8,385 nt of DNA from an uncultured Eubacteriales bacterium (GCA_900544985.1 UQXK01000060.1:1-8385); one strand, 5' to 3'; counted from the stretch's first letter, positions 1 to 6,104 are shown. Notes: generated from the letters alone by a model not told the origin. Translations and numbers: made by a program.

Positions 1-331
1 TTTTCGAGAAAAGTTTCTTGGAACTTCAAAAGCTTCGCCAAAATAAAGTGGTGTGGTTGATGCGAAAGTTTTTGCGGATTTTTAAGGGGCTTTTTGTAAA
101 AAGCCCCTTAAAGCAAGGTTTGGAACGGCAGTTCCAACACACTATGAAAAATAAAAAACACGGCGATGCCGTGTTTTTTTGTGAGCATTGTCAGTCGGGG
201 CTGTCCACCCCAAACCCGGACGCAAGAAACTTTTCGGGAAAAGTTTCTTGGAACTTCAAAAGCTTTGCACAGAATGAAGTGGTTTAGTTGGTGTAAAGTT
301 CTTTGGCACACCTTTCTTATAAGAAAAGTAG
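1..331 (+). repeat. Mosaic multi-hairpin repeat array, copy 1 (truncated by window start)
   Basis: The window opens inside hairpin E of one unit (right arm at 8-20) and its linker F. A complete unit follows at about 64-294: hairpin A (81-112, 15 bp stem, GT loop), hairpin B (120-137, 7 bp stem, GGCA loop), terminator-like hairpin C (153-179), hairpin D (GGGG/CCCC, 197-211), hairpin E (223-250, CAAGAAACTTTTC paired with GAAAAGTTTCTTG around GG) and linker F (about 251-294). The cap hairpin G, TTTCTTATAAGAAA at 313-326, ends the array 2 bp from the stop codon of the minus-strand regulator gene. The two E loops are 230 bp apart. The array may continue upstream of the window. ORFs crossing it are repeat-derived, not genes. 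Confidence 0.9.
153..179. terminator. Bidirectional terminator-like hairpin (module C, copy 1)
   Basis: A perfect 12 bp stem, AAAAAACACGGC paired with GCCGTGTTTTTT, closes on the 3-base loop GAT. Because an A run precedes the GC-rich stem and a T run follows it, the site would read as an intrinsic terminator on both strands. On the minus strand it lies about 155 bases past the stop codon of the AraC-family gene, so it would end that transcript. On the plus strand it would stop read-through from left of the window. Confidence 0.8.
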
Positions 332-333
332 GG

Positions 334-1134
334 TTATTTTGCTTTTTCTTTTCTGTACTTTCCGGGGGAATATCCCGTGGATCTTTTGAACTGATGTATA
401 AAATAACAGGTGTCGTAATATCCGAGAGCTTCCGCTATCTCTTCAACGCTCATTCCGGTAGAGCAGAGAAGAAATTTTCCTTTGTTTATTCTTGCGTTTG
501 TCACGTATTCGGAAAAAGATATTCCGACTGTCGCCGAAAAGACTCTTCCGAGGTAATCGGCAGAGTATCCGTATTCTTTTGCAAACTCGGAAAGAAGAAT
601 CTTACCCGACGGTTCTGTGTTTACCGTATCACATATGCGCTTTATAAGTTCGGGTTTGTCCGCACCGTATTTCGAGGCGGTATTCACGTCGTCCTGCGAT
701 ATATATTCTACCATTGCCGCTGAAAATACTGTTTCCGCAAGGGAAATATTTCCTGAATTATACAAGCGCAGTACACGATACAGAAGATCGCGGAAATAAG
801 TTATGTCGGATATTTTATGATATATAAACGGTGTGTTTTCTTCATTTTGAAATTTTTCCGCAAAAGAGAAGTGTACGTTTACGACAAGGAGCGGATCGTC
901 TTTATCGTGCTCTCCTATATAATGAGTATACGGAAGCAAAAGAAGGGAAGAACCGCTCTGGACTTTTATCTCTCCTCTGTTTTCTGTTCGTATTTTCCCG
1001 TTTCCTCTCAGAACGGTCCAAAGGTCGAAATCACAAAATCCGTTCTTTCCGGTGTCCCAGCTCCATGATGCATCGCAATCGGATATTCCGCATGAATTTA
1101 TTTTTATGTTTTTTATATATTTTGATATATCCAT
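334..1134 (-). CDS. AraC-family transcriptional regulator
   Basis: A 266-residue DNA-binding regulator. The N-terminal 100 or so residues look like the cupin-type sensor domain of the family (aromatic/Gly-rich strands, then SGSSLLLLPYTHYIGEHDKD). The C-terminal 100 residues hold the two helix-turn-helix motifs: about residues 180-202 (LSEFAKEYGYSADYLGRVFS) and about 227-251 (SVEEIAEALGYYDTCYFIHQF), followed by the typical FKRSTGYSPGKYR end. I chose the ATG at 1134 over a TTG five codons upstream because a promoter (-35 at 1164-1169, -10 at 1141-1146) would start transcription at or next to that ATG and the TTG falls inside the promoter. There is no Shine-Dalgarno sequence. The gene is divergent from the isomerase-like gene at 1273 and probably controls it in response to a sugar-related ligand; ligand and target are inferred. 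It ends 2 bp from a repeat cap hairpin. Confidence 0.92.
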   Translation of the reverse strand: MDISKYIKNIKINSCGISDCDASWSWDTGKNGFCDFDLWTVLRGNGKIRTENRGEIKVQSGSSLLLLPYTHYIGEHDKDDPLLVVNVHFSFAEKFQNEENTPFIYHKISDITYFRDLLYRVLRLYNSGNISLAETVFSAAMVEYISQDDVNTASKYGADKPELIKRICDTVNTEPSGKILLSEFAKEYGYSADYLGRVFSATVGISFSEYVTNARINKGKFLLCSTGMSVEEIAEALGYYDTCYFIHQFKRSTGYSPGKYRKEKAK

Positions 1135-1140
1135 GACGTA

Positions 1141-1169
1141 ATCGTACAATATTTAAACGTTTTTGTCAA
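1141..1169 (-). promoter_or_regulatory. Sigma-A-type promoter of the AraC-family gene
   Basis: Read on the minus strand, TTGACA (1164-1169) is followed by a 17-base spacer and TACGAT (1141-1146). Only six bases separate the -10 box from the ATG at 1134, so the predicted transcript begins at or within a base or two of the start codon. That fits the absence of a ribosome binding site. The -35 region is part of a 15-base box (1156-1170) repeated exactly at the lipoprotein promoter. Confidence 0.6.
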
Positions 1170-1176
1170 TGGAATT

Positions 1177-1209
1177 TTTTATGATTTTATGATTAAATAA
1201 AAATATAAT
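1177..1209 (+). promoter_or_regulatory. Candidate activator-dependent promoter of the isomerase-like gene
   Basis: A perfect TATAAT lies at 1204-1209, giving a leader of roughly 57 bases before the ATG at 1273. No acceptable -35 box is found 16-18 bases upstream; that position is occupied by a tandem TTTTATGA repeat (1177-1184 and 1185-1192). A good -10 with a poor -35 overlapped by repeats is what an activator-dependent promoter looks like, so the divergent AraC-family protein may bind here. The 8 bp spacing is shorter than the roughly 21 bp spacing usual for AraC half-sites, and the region is AT-rich, so the operator call is weak. Confidence 0.35.
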
Positions 1210-1272
1210 TTGACAGCGTTTAATTGCTCGTCGGAAAAAATATTAAATATAAATCCTACAAGGAGTTTTATT

Positions 1273-2586
1273 ATGAAAACAAGAGTTAAAATTGCCGTTC
1301 AGATGAAGGGCAGAGATATCCCCGGCTGGCCGTGTATAAATTACGACTACGACAAAGAACTTTCCCGTGTGACGGATGCGGTATTCGCGAAAAATCCGGA
1401 TATCGAGTTCGATATTTTCAAATACACGAGCCTTGACATGGCAAAAGCCGATTACGCGGAAGACGTAAAAAAATATGACGGAATATTGCTTCTTCTTATG
1501 ACTAACTGGCTTAAAATAGATAAATTTTACATAGAGCAGTCCAAAACGGGTATTCCTGTCATTGTTGCGGACGTTCCGTATTGCGGAAGCGGTACTATGC
1601 TTTCACAGACAAGCTCTATAATAAGAGAAGGCGGATTCCCCGTAGCAATGGTTTCTTCTCTTAATTATAACGATATAGCAGATGCCGTTACTATTTTCTC
1701 TGTTATGAAGAAAATAAAGGAATCGAAAATACTCGTCATAAAGAACAATGCCGAAACACAAGAGGAAGAAGCGGCTACAAAAGTTTGGGGTTGCTCCTTT
1801 ATAAACAAGACCGCGGCGGACCTTATGAATGTGTACGATGAAATTCCCGATGACAAAGCGGAAGTGCTTGCCGACAAATGGATAAAAGACGCCGTAGATA
1901 TGCTTGAACCGTCGAGAGAAGAGATCGTACAGAGTGCTAAAATATATTATGCTGTAAAGAAAATGATGTCGGATGTCGGCGCGGACGCCGTAACGATAGC
2001 ATGTCTTGAACTTTCTTATAATGATATATACGGCAACAATCGCCATATGTATCCGTGCCTTTCACATCATCAGATGGCTAACGACGGAGAAATCGGCGTA
2101 TGCGAGGCGGATATAAACTCTACCATATCTTCAATGATAGCACTTTATCTTGCAAAACGTCCCGGATTTGTTTCCGACCCTGTCATAGACACATCTTCCG
2201 ATCAGATAATTTATTCTCACTGTGTAGCGTGCAAAAAGGTATTCGGCAAAGACGATCCGAGGACCTGCCAGTATTATATAAGAAGCCATGCGGAAGATAA
2301 AAAGGGCGCTTCCGTGCAGGTTATTTTCCCTGCCGGTGAAAAGCTTACAACTATCCAGATAAGCAATACCGAAGGCTGGGCAAGTATCCATTCTTCCGAA
2401 TCTGTGGGCAATGCCGGCGGAGATAACGGTTGCCGTAGCAAACTTGTTGCAAAGTGCAATGCCGACAGCGTTCTCCGTAAATGGATGCCGCAGTGGCATA
2501 GAATAACAATATTCGGCGATTACCGCAGAAGCCTTGAAAATCTCTTTATAATGAAGGGCTTCAATATCGTTGAAGAAGATAAGTAA
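1273..2586 (+). CDS. L-fucose/L-arabinose isomerase-fold protein (FucI-like, COG2407 type)
   Basis: A 437-residue cytoplasmic protein resembling the FucI-like superfamily of metal-dependent aldose-ketose isomerases. Visible landmarks are an N-terminal Rossmann-like half with DGILLLLMTNW and VIVADVPYCGSG, then ACLELSY (Glu246), YPCLSHHQ (261-266) and GVCEADI (Glu278, Asp280), and near the C-terminus WMPQWHRITIFGDY (His409, Asp416). By analogy with FucI, an Asp/Glu pair and a C-terminal His would bind Mn2+; Glu246, Asp280 and His409 are my best candidates, without an alignment. The start at 1273 is fixed by AGGAG at 1261-1265; an in-frame reading from 1210 would start inside the promoter region. 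The length is below the roughly 590 residues of E. coli FucI but fits the shorter COG2407 proteins. Substrate unknown. It is divergent from an AraC-family regulator, and repeat array 2 begins 13 bases after its stop. Confidence 0.8.
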   Translation: MKTRVKIAVQMKGRDIPGWPCINYDYDKELSRVTDAVFAKNPDIEFDIFKYTSLDMAKADYAEDVKKYDGILLLLMTNWLKIDKFYIEQSKTGIPVIVADVPYCGSGTMLSQTSSIIREGGFPVAMVSSLNYNDIADAVTIFSVMKKIKESKILVIKNNAETQEEEAATKVWGCSFINKTAADLMNVYDEIPDDKAEVLADKWIKDAVDMLEPSREEIVQSAKIYYAVKKMMSDVGADAVTIACLELSYNDIYGNNRHMYPCLSHHQMANDGEIGVCEADINSTISSMIALYLAKRPGFVSDPVIDTSSDQIIYSHCVACKKVFGKDDPRTCQYYIRSHAEDKKGASVQVIFPAGEKLTTIQISNTEGWASIHSSESVGNAGGDNGCRSKLVAKCNADSVLRKWMPQWHRITIFGDYRRSLENLFIMKGFNIVEEDK

Positions 2587-2688
2587 TTTATTCTTTATCG
2601 AAAGTTTTTTGGATTTTCAAGAGGCTTTTTACAAAAAGCCTCTTGAAGCAAAGTTTGGAACGGCAGTTTCAACATATTTTGACAATAT

Positions 2689-2715
2689 AAAAAGCACGGC
2701 GACGCCGTGCTTTTT
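2689..2715. terminator. Bidirectional terminator-like hairpin (module C, array 2 unit 1)
   Basis: A 12 bp stem, AAAAAGCACGGC paired with GCCGTGCTTTTT, with loop GAC. It lies about 103 bases after the stop of the isomerase-like gene and is the first U-tract hairpin downstream of it, so it probably ends that transcript. Relative to copy 1, one A-T pair has become G-C on both arms. Confidence 0.75.
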
Positions 2716-2915
2716 GTGTGCATTGAATGTTGGGGCTGTCCACCCCAAACCCGGACACAAGAAACTTTTCGGGAAAAGTTTCTTGGAACTTCAAAAGCTT
2801 CGCTACAATAAAGTGGTATATTCGGTGTGAAAGTTTTGAGGATTTTTAAGGGACTTTTTCAAAAGTCCCTTAAAGCAAGGTTTGGAACGGCAGTTCCGAC
2901 TGTTGGCGACAAAAT

Positions 2916-2943
2916 AAAAAACGCGGATTTCTCCGCGTTTTTT
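2916..2943. terminator. Bidirectional terminator-like hairpin (module C, array 2 unit 2)
   Basis: A 12 bp stem, AAAAAACGCGGA paired with TCCGCGTTTTTT, with loop TTTC. The GC core differs from that of the other C modules at several positions, yet every pair is retained. On the minus strand it is the first A/T-flanked terminator-like hairpin met by transcripts leaving the serine dehydratase gene. Confidence 0.75.
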
Positions 2944-3095
2944 CGTGTGTATTATCAGTTGGGGCTATCCGCCCCAAGCCCGGACACAAAGGACTTTTCG
3001 GGAAAAGTCCTTTGGAATCTCAAAAGCTTTGCTAAAATAAATTGGTGTATTTGAGGGAAGTTCTTTTGCCTACCTTTTCTTTCAAGAAAAGTAGG

Positions 3096-4298
3096 TCAGG
3101 AAAGGTAGAGCTTTGCAAGTCCGCCGTCGGAGGTTTCCCTATATCTTGCGGACATATCTTTTCCTGTTTCATACATTGTTTTCACGATGAGGTCGAATGA
3201 TATTTTTCTTGTGAAAGTCAGGAAGGACGCGAGTGTTACGGCATTTATCGCGCGCATTGCGGCAACGGCGTTCCTTTCTATACAAGGTATCTGTACAAGA
3301 CCGCAGATAGGGTCGCACGTAAGCCCGAGGTGGTGTTCGAGCGCCACTTCCGCGGCGTATTCTATCTGATCCATACCCATATCGAAAAGCTCCGCAAGGG
3401 AAGCCGCCGCCATGGAACAAGCCGCGCCTATTTCCGCCTGGCACCCGCATTCGGCACCGCTTATCGACGCATTCTGCTTTATAAGATTTCCTATAAGACC
3501 GCCGACAGCCAGCGCTTTCAATATATCATGTTCCGGATATCCGTGTGTCTGCTCCATATATTTTAGCACGGCGGGAACGACGCCCGACGCGCCGCAGGTG
3601 GGGGCCGTGACTATAATTCCGCCGCCTGCGTTCTGCTCGCTTACGGCAAAGGCGTAAGAGCAGACTATTCTTGTTTCTCTTGTGGCTTTGCTTTCGTCTA
3701 TGTGTCTCTGGTTGAATAAAAATGCGGCTTTTCGCTCTACGCCGAGCCCGCCTTCGAGAACTCCTCTCGTCGTAAGTCCTTCGTGTATAGCACGGCTCAT
3801 TGTGTCGTACACTTCGGAGAGGTAGTTCCATATATCAGCACCCTCTTTTTCTTCGACATAATCGCTGAGCCTGATATTTTTGTTTTTGCAATATTCCGCT
3901 ATCTCTCTAAAAGAATTTTCGGGATATATCTCCTTTTTCATATCGCGCGGAACGCCCTCTATTTCAATGTCTCCGCCGCCGATACTCATTATTCTGAGAT
4001 GTCCCGTCTTTTTTCCGGCTTTGTCATAAGCATAAAAATCCATTGTGTTTTCGTGCGGCAGCTCTATATTGTCCGTGCAGAAAACTATTTCTGTGTTCGT
4101 GGGATAAAGTGCGTCTTTTATCGCTTTGTCCGTCATATGTCCTTTGCCTGTTTTGGCAAGAGAACCGTAAAGGATCACTTTATAAAGAGCGGCGTCGGGG
4201 TGCTCGCTTTTAAATATTACAGATGCTTTTTGAGGTCCCATTGTATGAGAGCTCGAAGGACCTCTGCCGATTTTGTATATATCTCTTATCGATTTCAT
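3096..4298 (-). CDS. sdaA: L-serine dehydratase (L-serine ammonia-lyase), single-chain iron-sulfur type
   Basis: Converts L-serine to pyruvate and ammonia in the cytoplasm with a [4Fe-4S] cluster, and is oxygen-sensitive. The 400 residues hold a beta domain (about 1-150, starting MKSIRDIYKIGRGPSSSHTMGP) fused to the alpha catalytic domain (about 160-400, with NAGGGIIVTAPTCGASG and CDPICGLVQIPC). Cys286, Cys328 and Cys339 are spaced 42 and 11 residues apart, the spacing of the three cluster cysteines of the Legionella enzyme. The tail RETSDGGLAKLYLS ends without the C-terminal cysteine that single-chain relatives such as E. coli SdaA carry, and its last bases match the adjoining repeat cap. 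The start is preceded by GAGG overlapping the yifB stop codon; the gap between the genes is 9 bases, so it is the second gene of an operon with yifB and probably translationally coupled. Confidence 0.95.
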   Translation of the reverse strand: MKSIRDIYKIGRGPSSSHTMGPQKASVIFKSEHPDAALYKVILYGSLAKTGKGHMTDKAIKDALYPTNTEIVFCTDNIELPHENTMDFYAYDKAGKKTGHLRIMSIGGGDIEIEGVPRDMKKEIYPENSFREIAEYCKNKNIRLSDYVEEKEGADIWNYLSEVYDTMSRAIHEGLTTRGVLEGGLGVERKAAFLFNQRHIDESKATRETRIVCSYAFAVSEQNAGGGIIVTAPTCGASGVVPAVLKYMEQTHGYPEHDILKALAVGGLIGNLIKQNASISGAECGCQAEIGAACSMAAASLAELFDMGMDQIEYAAEVALEHHLGLTCDPICGLVQIPCIERNAVAAMRAINAVTLASFLTFTRKISFDLIVKTMYETGKDMSARYRETSDGGLAKLYLS

Positions 4299-4307
4299 GT
4301 AAAAACC

Positions 4308-5858
4308 TCATTGTCCCCAATATTTTCTGTCCAGAGAGCGGAATCTTACCGCTTCTGCGACGTGCTTTTCTTCTATTATATCGCTTTTGTCAAGATCTGC
4401 TATCGTGCGCGCCACCCTTAATATTCTGTCGTATCCGCGTGCGGAAAGACCGAGTCTGTCGTACGCCTTTTGCAGAAGAAGAGAAGCTTTTTCGTTCATT
4501 TTACAATATTTTTGTATTTGTGAGGAAGATAATTCTGCGTTGCAGTATATTCTTTCTTCGTCTTTGTATCTGGAAAGCGCAAAACGCCTTGCTTCGTTTA
4601 CTCTTTTTCTTATGTCCTCGCTTTTTTCGGATTTTTCATCATTTGTAAGTTCTCCGTATGTGAGCGGCGGCATTTCTATTTGTATGTCTATTCTGTCGAG
4701 CAGAGGTCCGCTTATTTTTGACATGTATTTTTTTATATCAGATGGAGAACAGGTGCATTTTTTCGTGGGATGTCCGAAGTATCCGCATTTGCACGGATTC
4801 ATCGCGCACACGAGCATAAAATCAGAGGGAAATGTTATTTTCCCGCCGACTCTCGTTATCGTGACTTTGCCGTCTTCGAGCGGCTGGCGAAGCACTTCCA
4901 TGGAATCGCGCGAAAATTCTGGAAGCTCATCAAGAAAGAGCACTCCGCAGTGCGCAAGAGAGATTTCACCGGGCACGGGTATTTTTCCGCCGCCCGCAAG
5001 CCCTGCGCTTGACATCGTGTGGTGCGGCGCGCGGAACGGTCGTTCCGTTATAAGAGAAACTCCCGGACGAAGCATGCCCGAAACAGAGTGGATTTTCGTG
5101 GCTTCAAGAGATTCTTCAAACGTCATTTCGGGGAGTATTGTCGGTATTCTTTTGGCGAGCATGCTTTTTCCTGTTCCCGGAGGTCCTATCAAAAGTATAT
5201 TATGTCCTCCCGCACATGCTACCTCTAATGCTCTCTTTGCGAATAATTGCCCTTTTACATCGCAGAAATCAAGTCCGATATAGTTTTTCGACGAGTCGAA
5301 TAAGCTTTTGTCTGTTTTGAGGGGTTCTATTCTTTTTTGACCGTTCAGGTGCTCTACAAGGCTTTTTACATCGGAAACGGGATAAATATTTATTCCGTCC
5401 ACGACGGATGATTCCGCCGCGCGGTCCAAGGGAACAAAAACGTCTTTTTTGCCTGCGTCCCTCGCCGCTATACACATGGATAAAAACCCGTTTGTGCCGT
5501 GCACCTCTCCCGAAAGAGAAAGCTCGCCCGAAAAGCACATCGACTCTGTATCGAGCTCTTTGTCGATTATACCCGCGCTCTTCATTATTGCGGTGAGTAT
5601 CGCAAGATCGAATGCAGAGCCCTCTTTTTTCTTGTCGGCAGTGGCGAGATTTACCGTTATTTCCGCGTCGGGGAATTCGTATCCGCTGTTTTCAAAAGCA
5701 GAGCGTATGCGTTGCTTGGATTCTTTTATCGCGGCGTCGGGAAGCCCTACTATCTCAAATGATGGTAGCTTATCCCTTATGTTGCATTCCGCGCTTACTA
5801 TATAGCCGTCTATGCCGAAAACGCCCATCGTGTATACTTTTGAAAGCAATGTTTTCAC
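4308..5858 (-). CDS. yifB: YifB/ComM-family Mg-chelatase-like AAA+ ATPase
   Basis: A 516-residue cytoplasmic AAA+ ATPase of full family length. The N-terminal ChlI-like domain covers about 1-180 (FGIDGY, FEIVGLPDAAIKESKQRIRS). The ATPase core has Walker A GPPGTGKS at 225-232, Walker B GVLFLDE at 305-311, sensor-1 Asn354 and an arginine-finger region LLDRIDI at 387-393; the C-terminal domain carries GYDRILRVARTIADL. A Cys cluster at 356, 358, 368 and 370 sits in the insert NPCKCGYFGHPTKKCTCSP and could bind metal. Relatives such as ComM are helicases that aid branch migration of incoming DNA during natural transformation; that role is not shown here. The start codon is GTG, preceded by AAAGG at an 8-base distance. 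It is the first gene of the operon with serine dehydratase; the pairing suggests co-transcription, not a shared function. Confidence 0.95.
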   Translation of the reverse strand: MKTLLSKVYTMGVFGIDGYIVSAECNIRDKLPSFEIVGLPDAAIKESKQRIRSAFENSGYEFPDAEITVNLATADKKKEGSAFDLAILTAIMKSAGIIDKELDTESMCFSGELSLSGEVHGTNGFLSMCIAARDAGKKDVFVPLDRAAESSVVDGINIYPVSDVKSLVEHLNGQKRIEPLKTDKSLFDSSKNYIGLDFCDVKGQLFAKRALEVACAGGHNILLIGPPGTGKSMLAKRIPTILPEMTFEESLEATKIHSVSGMLRPGVSLITERPFRAPHHTMSSAGLAGGGKIPVPGEISLAHCGVLFLDELPEFSRDSMEVLRQPLEDGKVTITRVGGKITFPSDFMLVCAMNPCKCGYFGHPTKKCTCSPSDIKKYMSKISGPLLDRIDIQIEMPPLTYGELTNDEKSEKSEDIRKRVNEARRFALSRYKDEERIYCNAELSSSQIQKYCKMNEKASLLLQKAYDRLGLSARGYDRILRVARTIADLDKSDIIEEKHVAEAVRFRSLDRKYWGQ

Positions 5859-5878
5859 CTCAAAAACCTTTTTTAATA

Positions 5879-5907
5879 ATTCTACTACATTTTTACTTCC
5901 GTTACAA
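5879..5907 (-). promoter_or_regulatory. Sigma-A-type promoter of the yifB-sdaA operon
   Basis: On the minus strand TTGTAA (5902-5907) and TAGAAT (5879-5884) are separated by 17 bases. Transcription would start near 5872, leaving about 14 bases before the GTG start codon, just enough for the AAAGG site. Repeat copy 3 begins 21 bases upstream of the -35 box and so leaves the promoter intact. Confidence 0.55.
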
Positions 5908-5928
5908 TGATTTTTCGAAAAACTCCTT

Positions 5929-6104
5929 ACCTTTCTTGAAAGAAAGGTGTGTTAAAGAACTTCGCACCGCACACACCGCTTTATTTTGGTGAAGCTTTTG
6001 AGATTCCAAAGGACTTTTCTCGAAAAGTTTCTTGTGTCGGGGTTTGGGGCGGATAGCCCCAACTGATAACGCCCACAAAAAAACACGGCATTGCCGTGTT
6101 TTTT
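5929..6104 (-). repeat. Mosaic multi-hairpin repeat, copy 3 (single shortened unit, inverted)
   Basis: In minus-strand orientation the order is C (6078-6104), D (about 6043-6062, TTGGGGC/GCCCCAA), E (6007-6034), linker F and cap G (5929-5948, ACCTTTCTT paired with AAGAAAGGT). Modules A and B are missing; the copy begins with C close to the lipoprotein stop codon. Hairpin E is imperfect: its two arms belong to different subtypes, giving one A-C mismatch and two G-T pairs. Unlike the other caps, this one is not at a stop codon but upstream of the yifB promoter. Confidence 0.88.
6078..6104. terminator. Bidirectional terminator-like hairpin (module C, copy 3), terminator of the lipoprotein gene
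   Basis: A 12 bp stem, AAAAAACACGGC paired with GCCGTGTTTTTT, with a 3-base loop. On the minus strand it starts 15 bases after the lipoprotein stop codon, the normal position for an intrinsic terminator. It separates this gene from the yifB operon on the same strand, so a repeat module appears to supply the gene's terminator. Confidence 0.85.

Larger units (their letters stand above)
2600..3095 (+). repeat. Mosaic multi-hairpin repeat array, copy 2 (two tandem units plus cap)
   Basis: This is the most complete array in the window. Unit 1 is about 2600-2828 and unit 2 about 2829-3056, period 228-229 bp. Unit 1: A 2616-2647 (15 bp stem, AC loop), B near 2655-2672, C 2689-2715, D near 2731-2748 (TTGGGG/CCCCAA), E 2758-2785. 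Unit 2: A 2845-2874 (14 bp), B near 2882-2899, C 2916-2943, D near 2959-2977 (TTGGGGC/GCCCCAA), E 2987-3014 (CAAAGGACTTTTC paired with GAAAAGTCCTTTG). The cap G follows at 3069-3095, a palindrome-like hairpin with one bulged C, and directly abuts the stop codon of the minus-strand serine dehydratase. The units differ in stem sequence but keep pairing. The array fills the whole gap between two convergent genes. Confidence 0.92.

Noticed and set aside
18..287. Open frames across repeat arrays (18-287, 108-311, 2570-2830, 2827-3054), with recurring peptides such as LELQKLRYNKVVYSV
   Set aside because: They are translations of the repeat modules, run through the hairpins, lack ribosome sites and share peptides only because the DNA is repeated. 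Databases may contain many such spurious hypothetical proteins.
1135..1149. TTG start giving the AraC-family protein five more residues
   Set aside because: The codon overlaps the predicted spacer and -10 region, has no ribosome site, and the ATG at 1134 is a better start.
1210..1215. Perfect TTGACA as -35 box of the isomerase-like gene
   Set aside because: No -10-like hexamer lies 15-19 bases downstream; the nearest, TATTAA at 1241, is 25 bases away. The TATAAT at 1204-1209 is the better anchor.
1210..1272. Upstream extension of the isomerase-like protein (21 extra residues)
   Set aside because: It would start in the promoter region without a ribosome site, whereas AGGAG sits 7 bases before the ATG at 1273, where the recognisable domain begins.
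1..3095. CRISPR array
   Set aside because: The repeat period is about 230 bp with multi-hairpin units and no short repeat-spacer pattern.
4387..5283. Long plus-strand ORF of 298 codons opposite yifB, and similar ones opposite sdaA (3783-4421)
   Set aside because: Antisense shadows of genes with clear catalytic motifs; the translations have no recognisable domain and no ribosome sites.
5929..6104. Insertion sequence or classical MITE with terminal inverted repeats
   Set aside because: I see no terminal inverted repeats joining the two ends of a copy and no clear target-site duplication; the palindromes are internal to each module.
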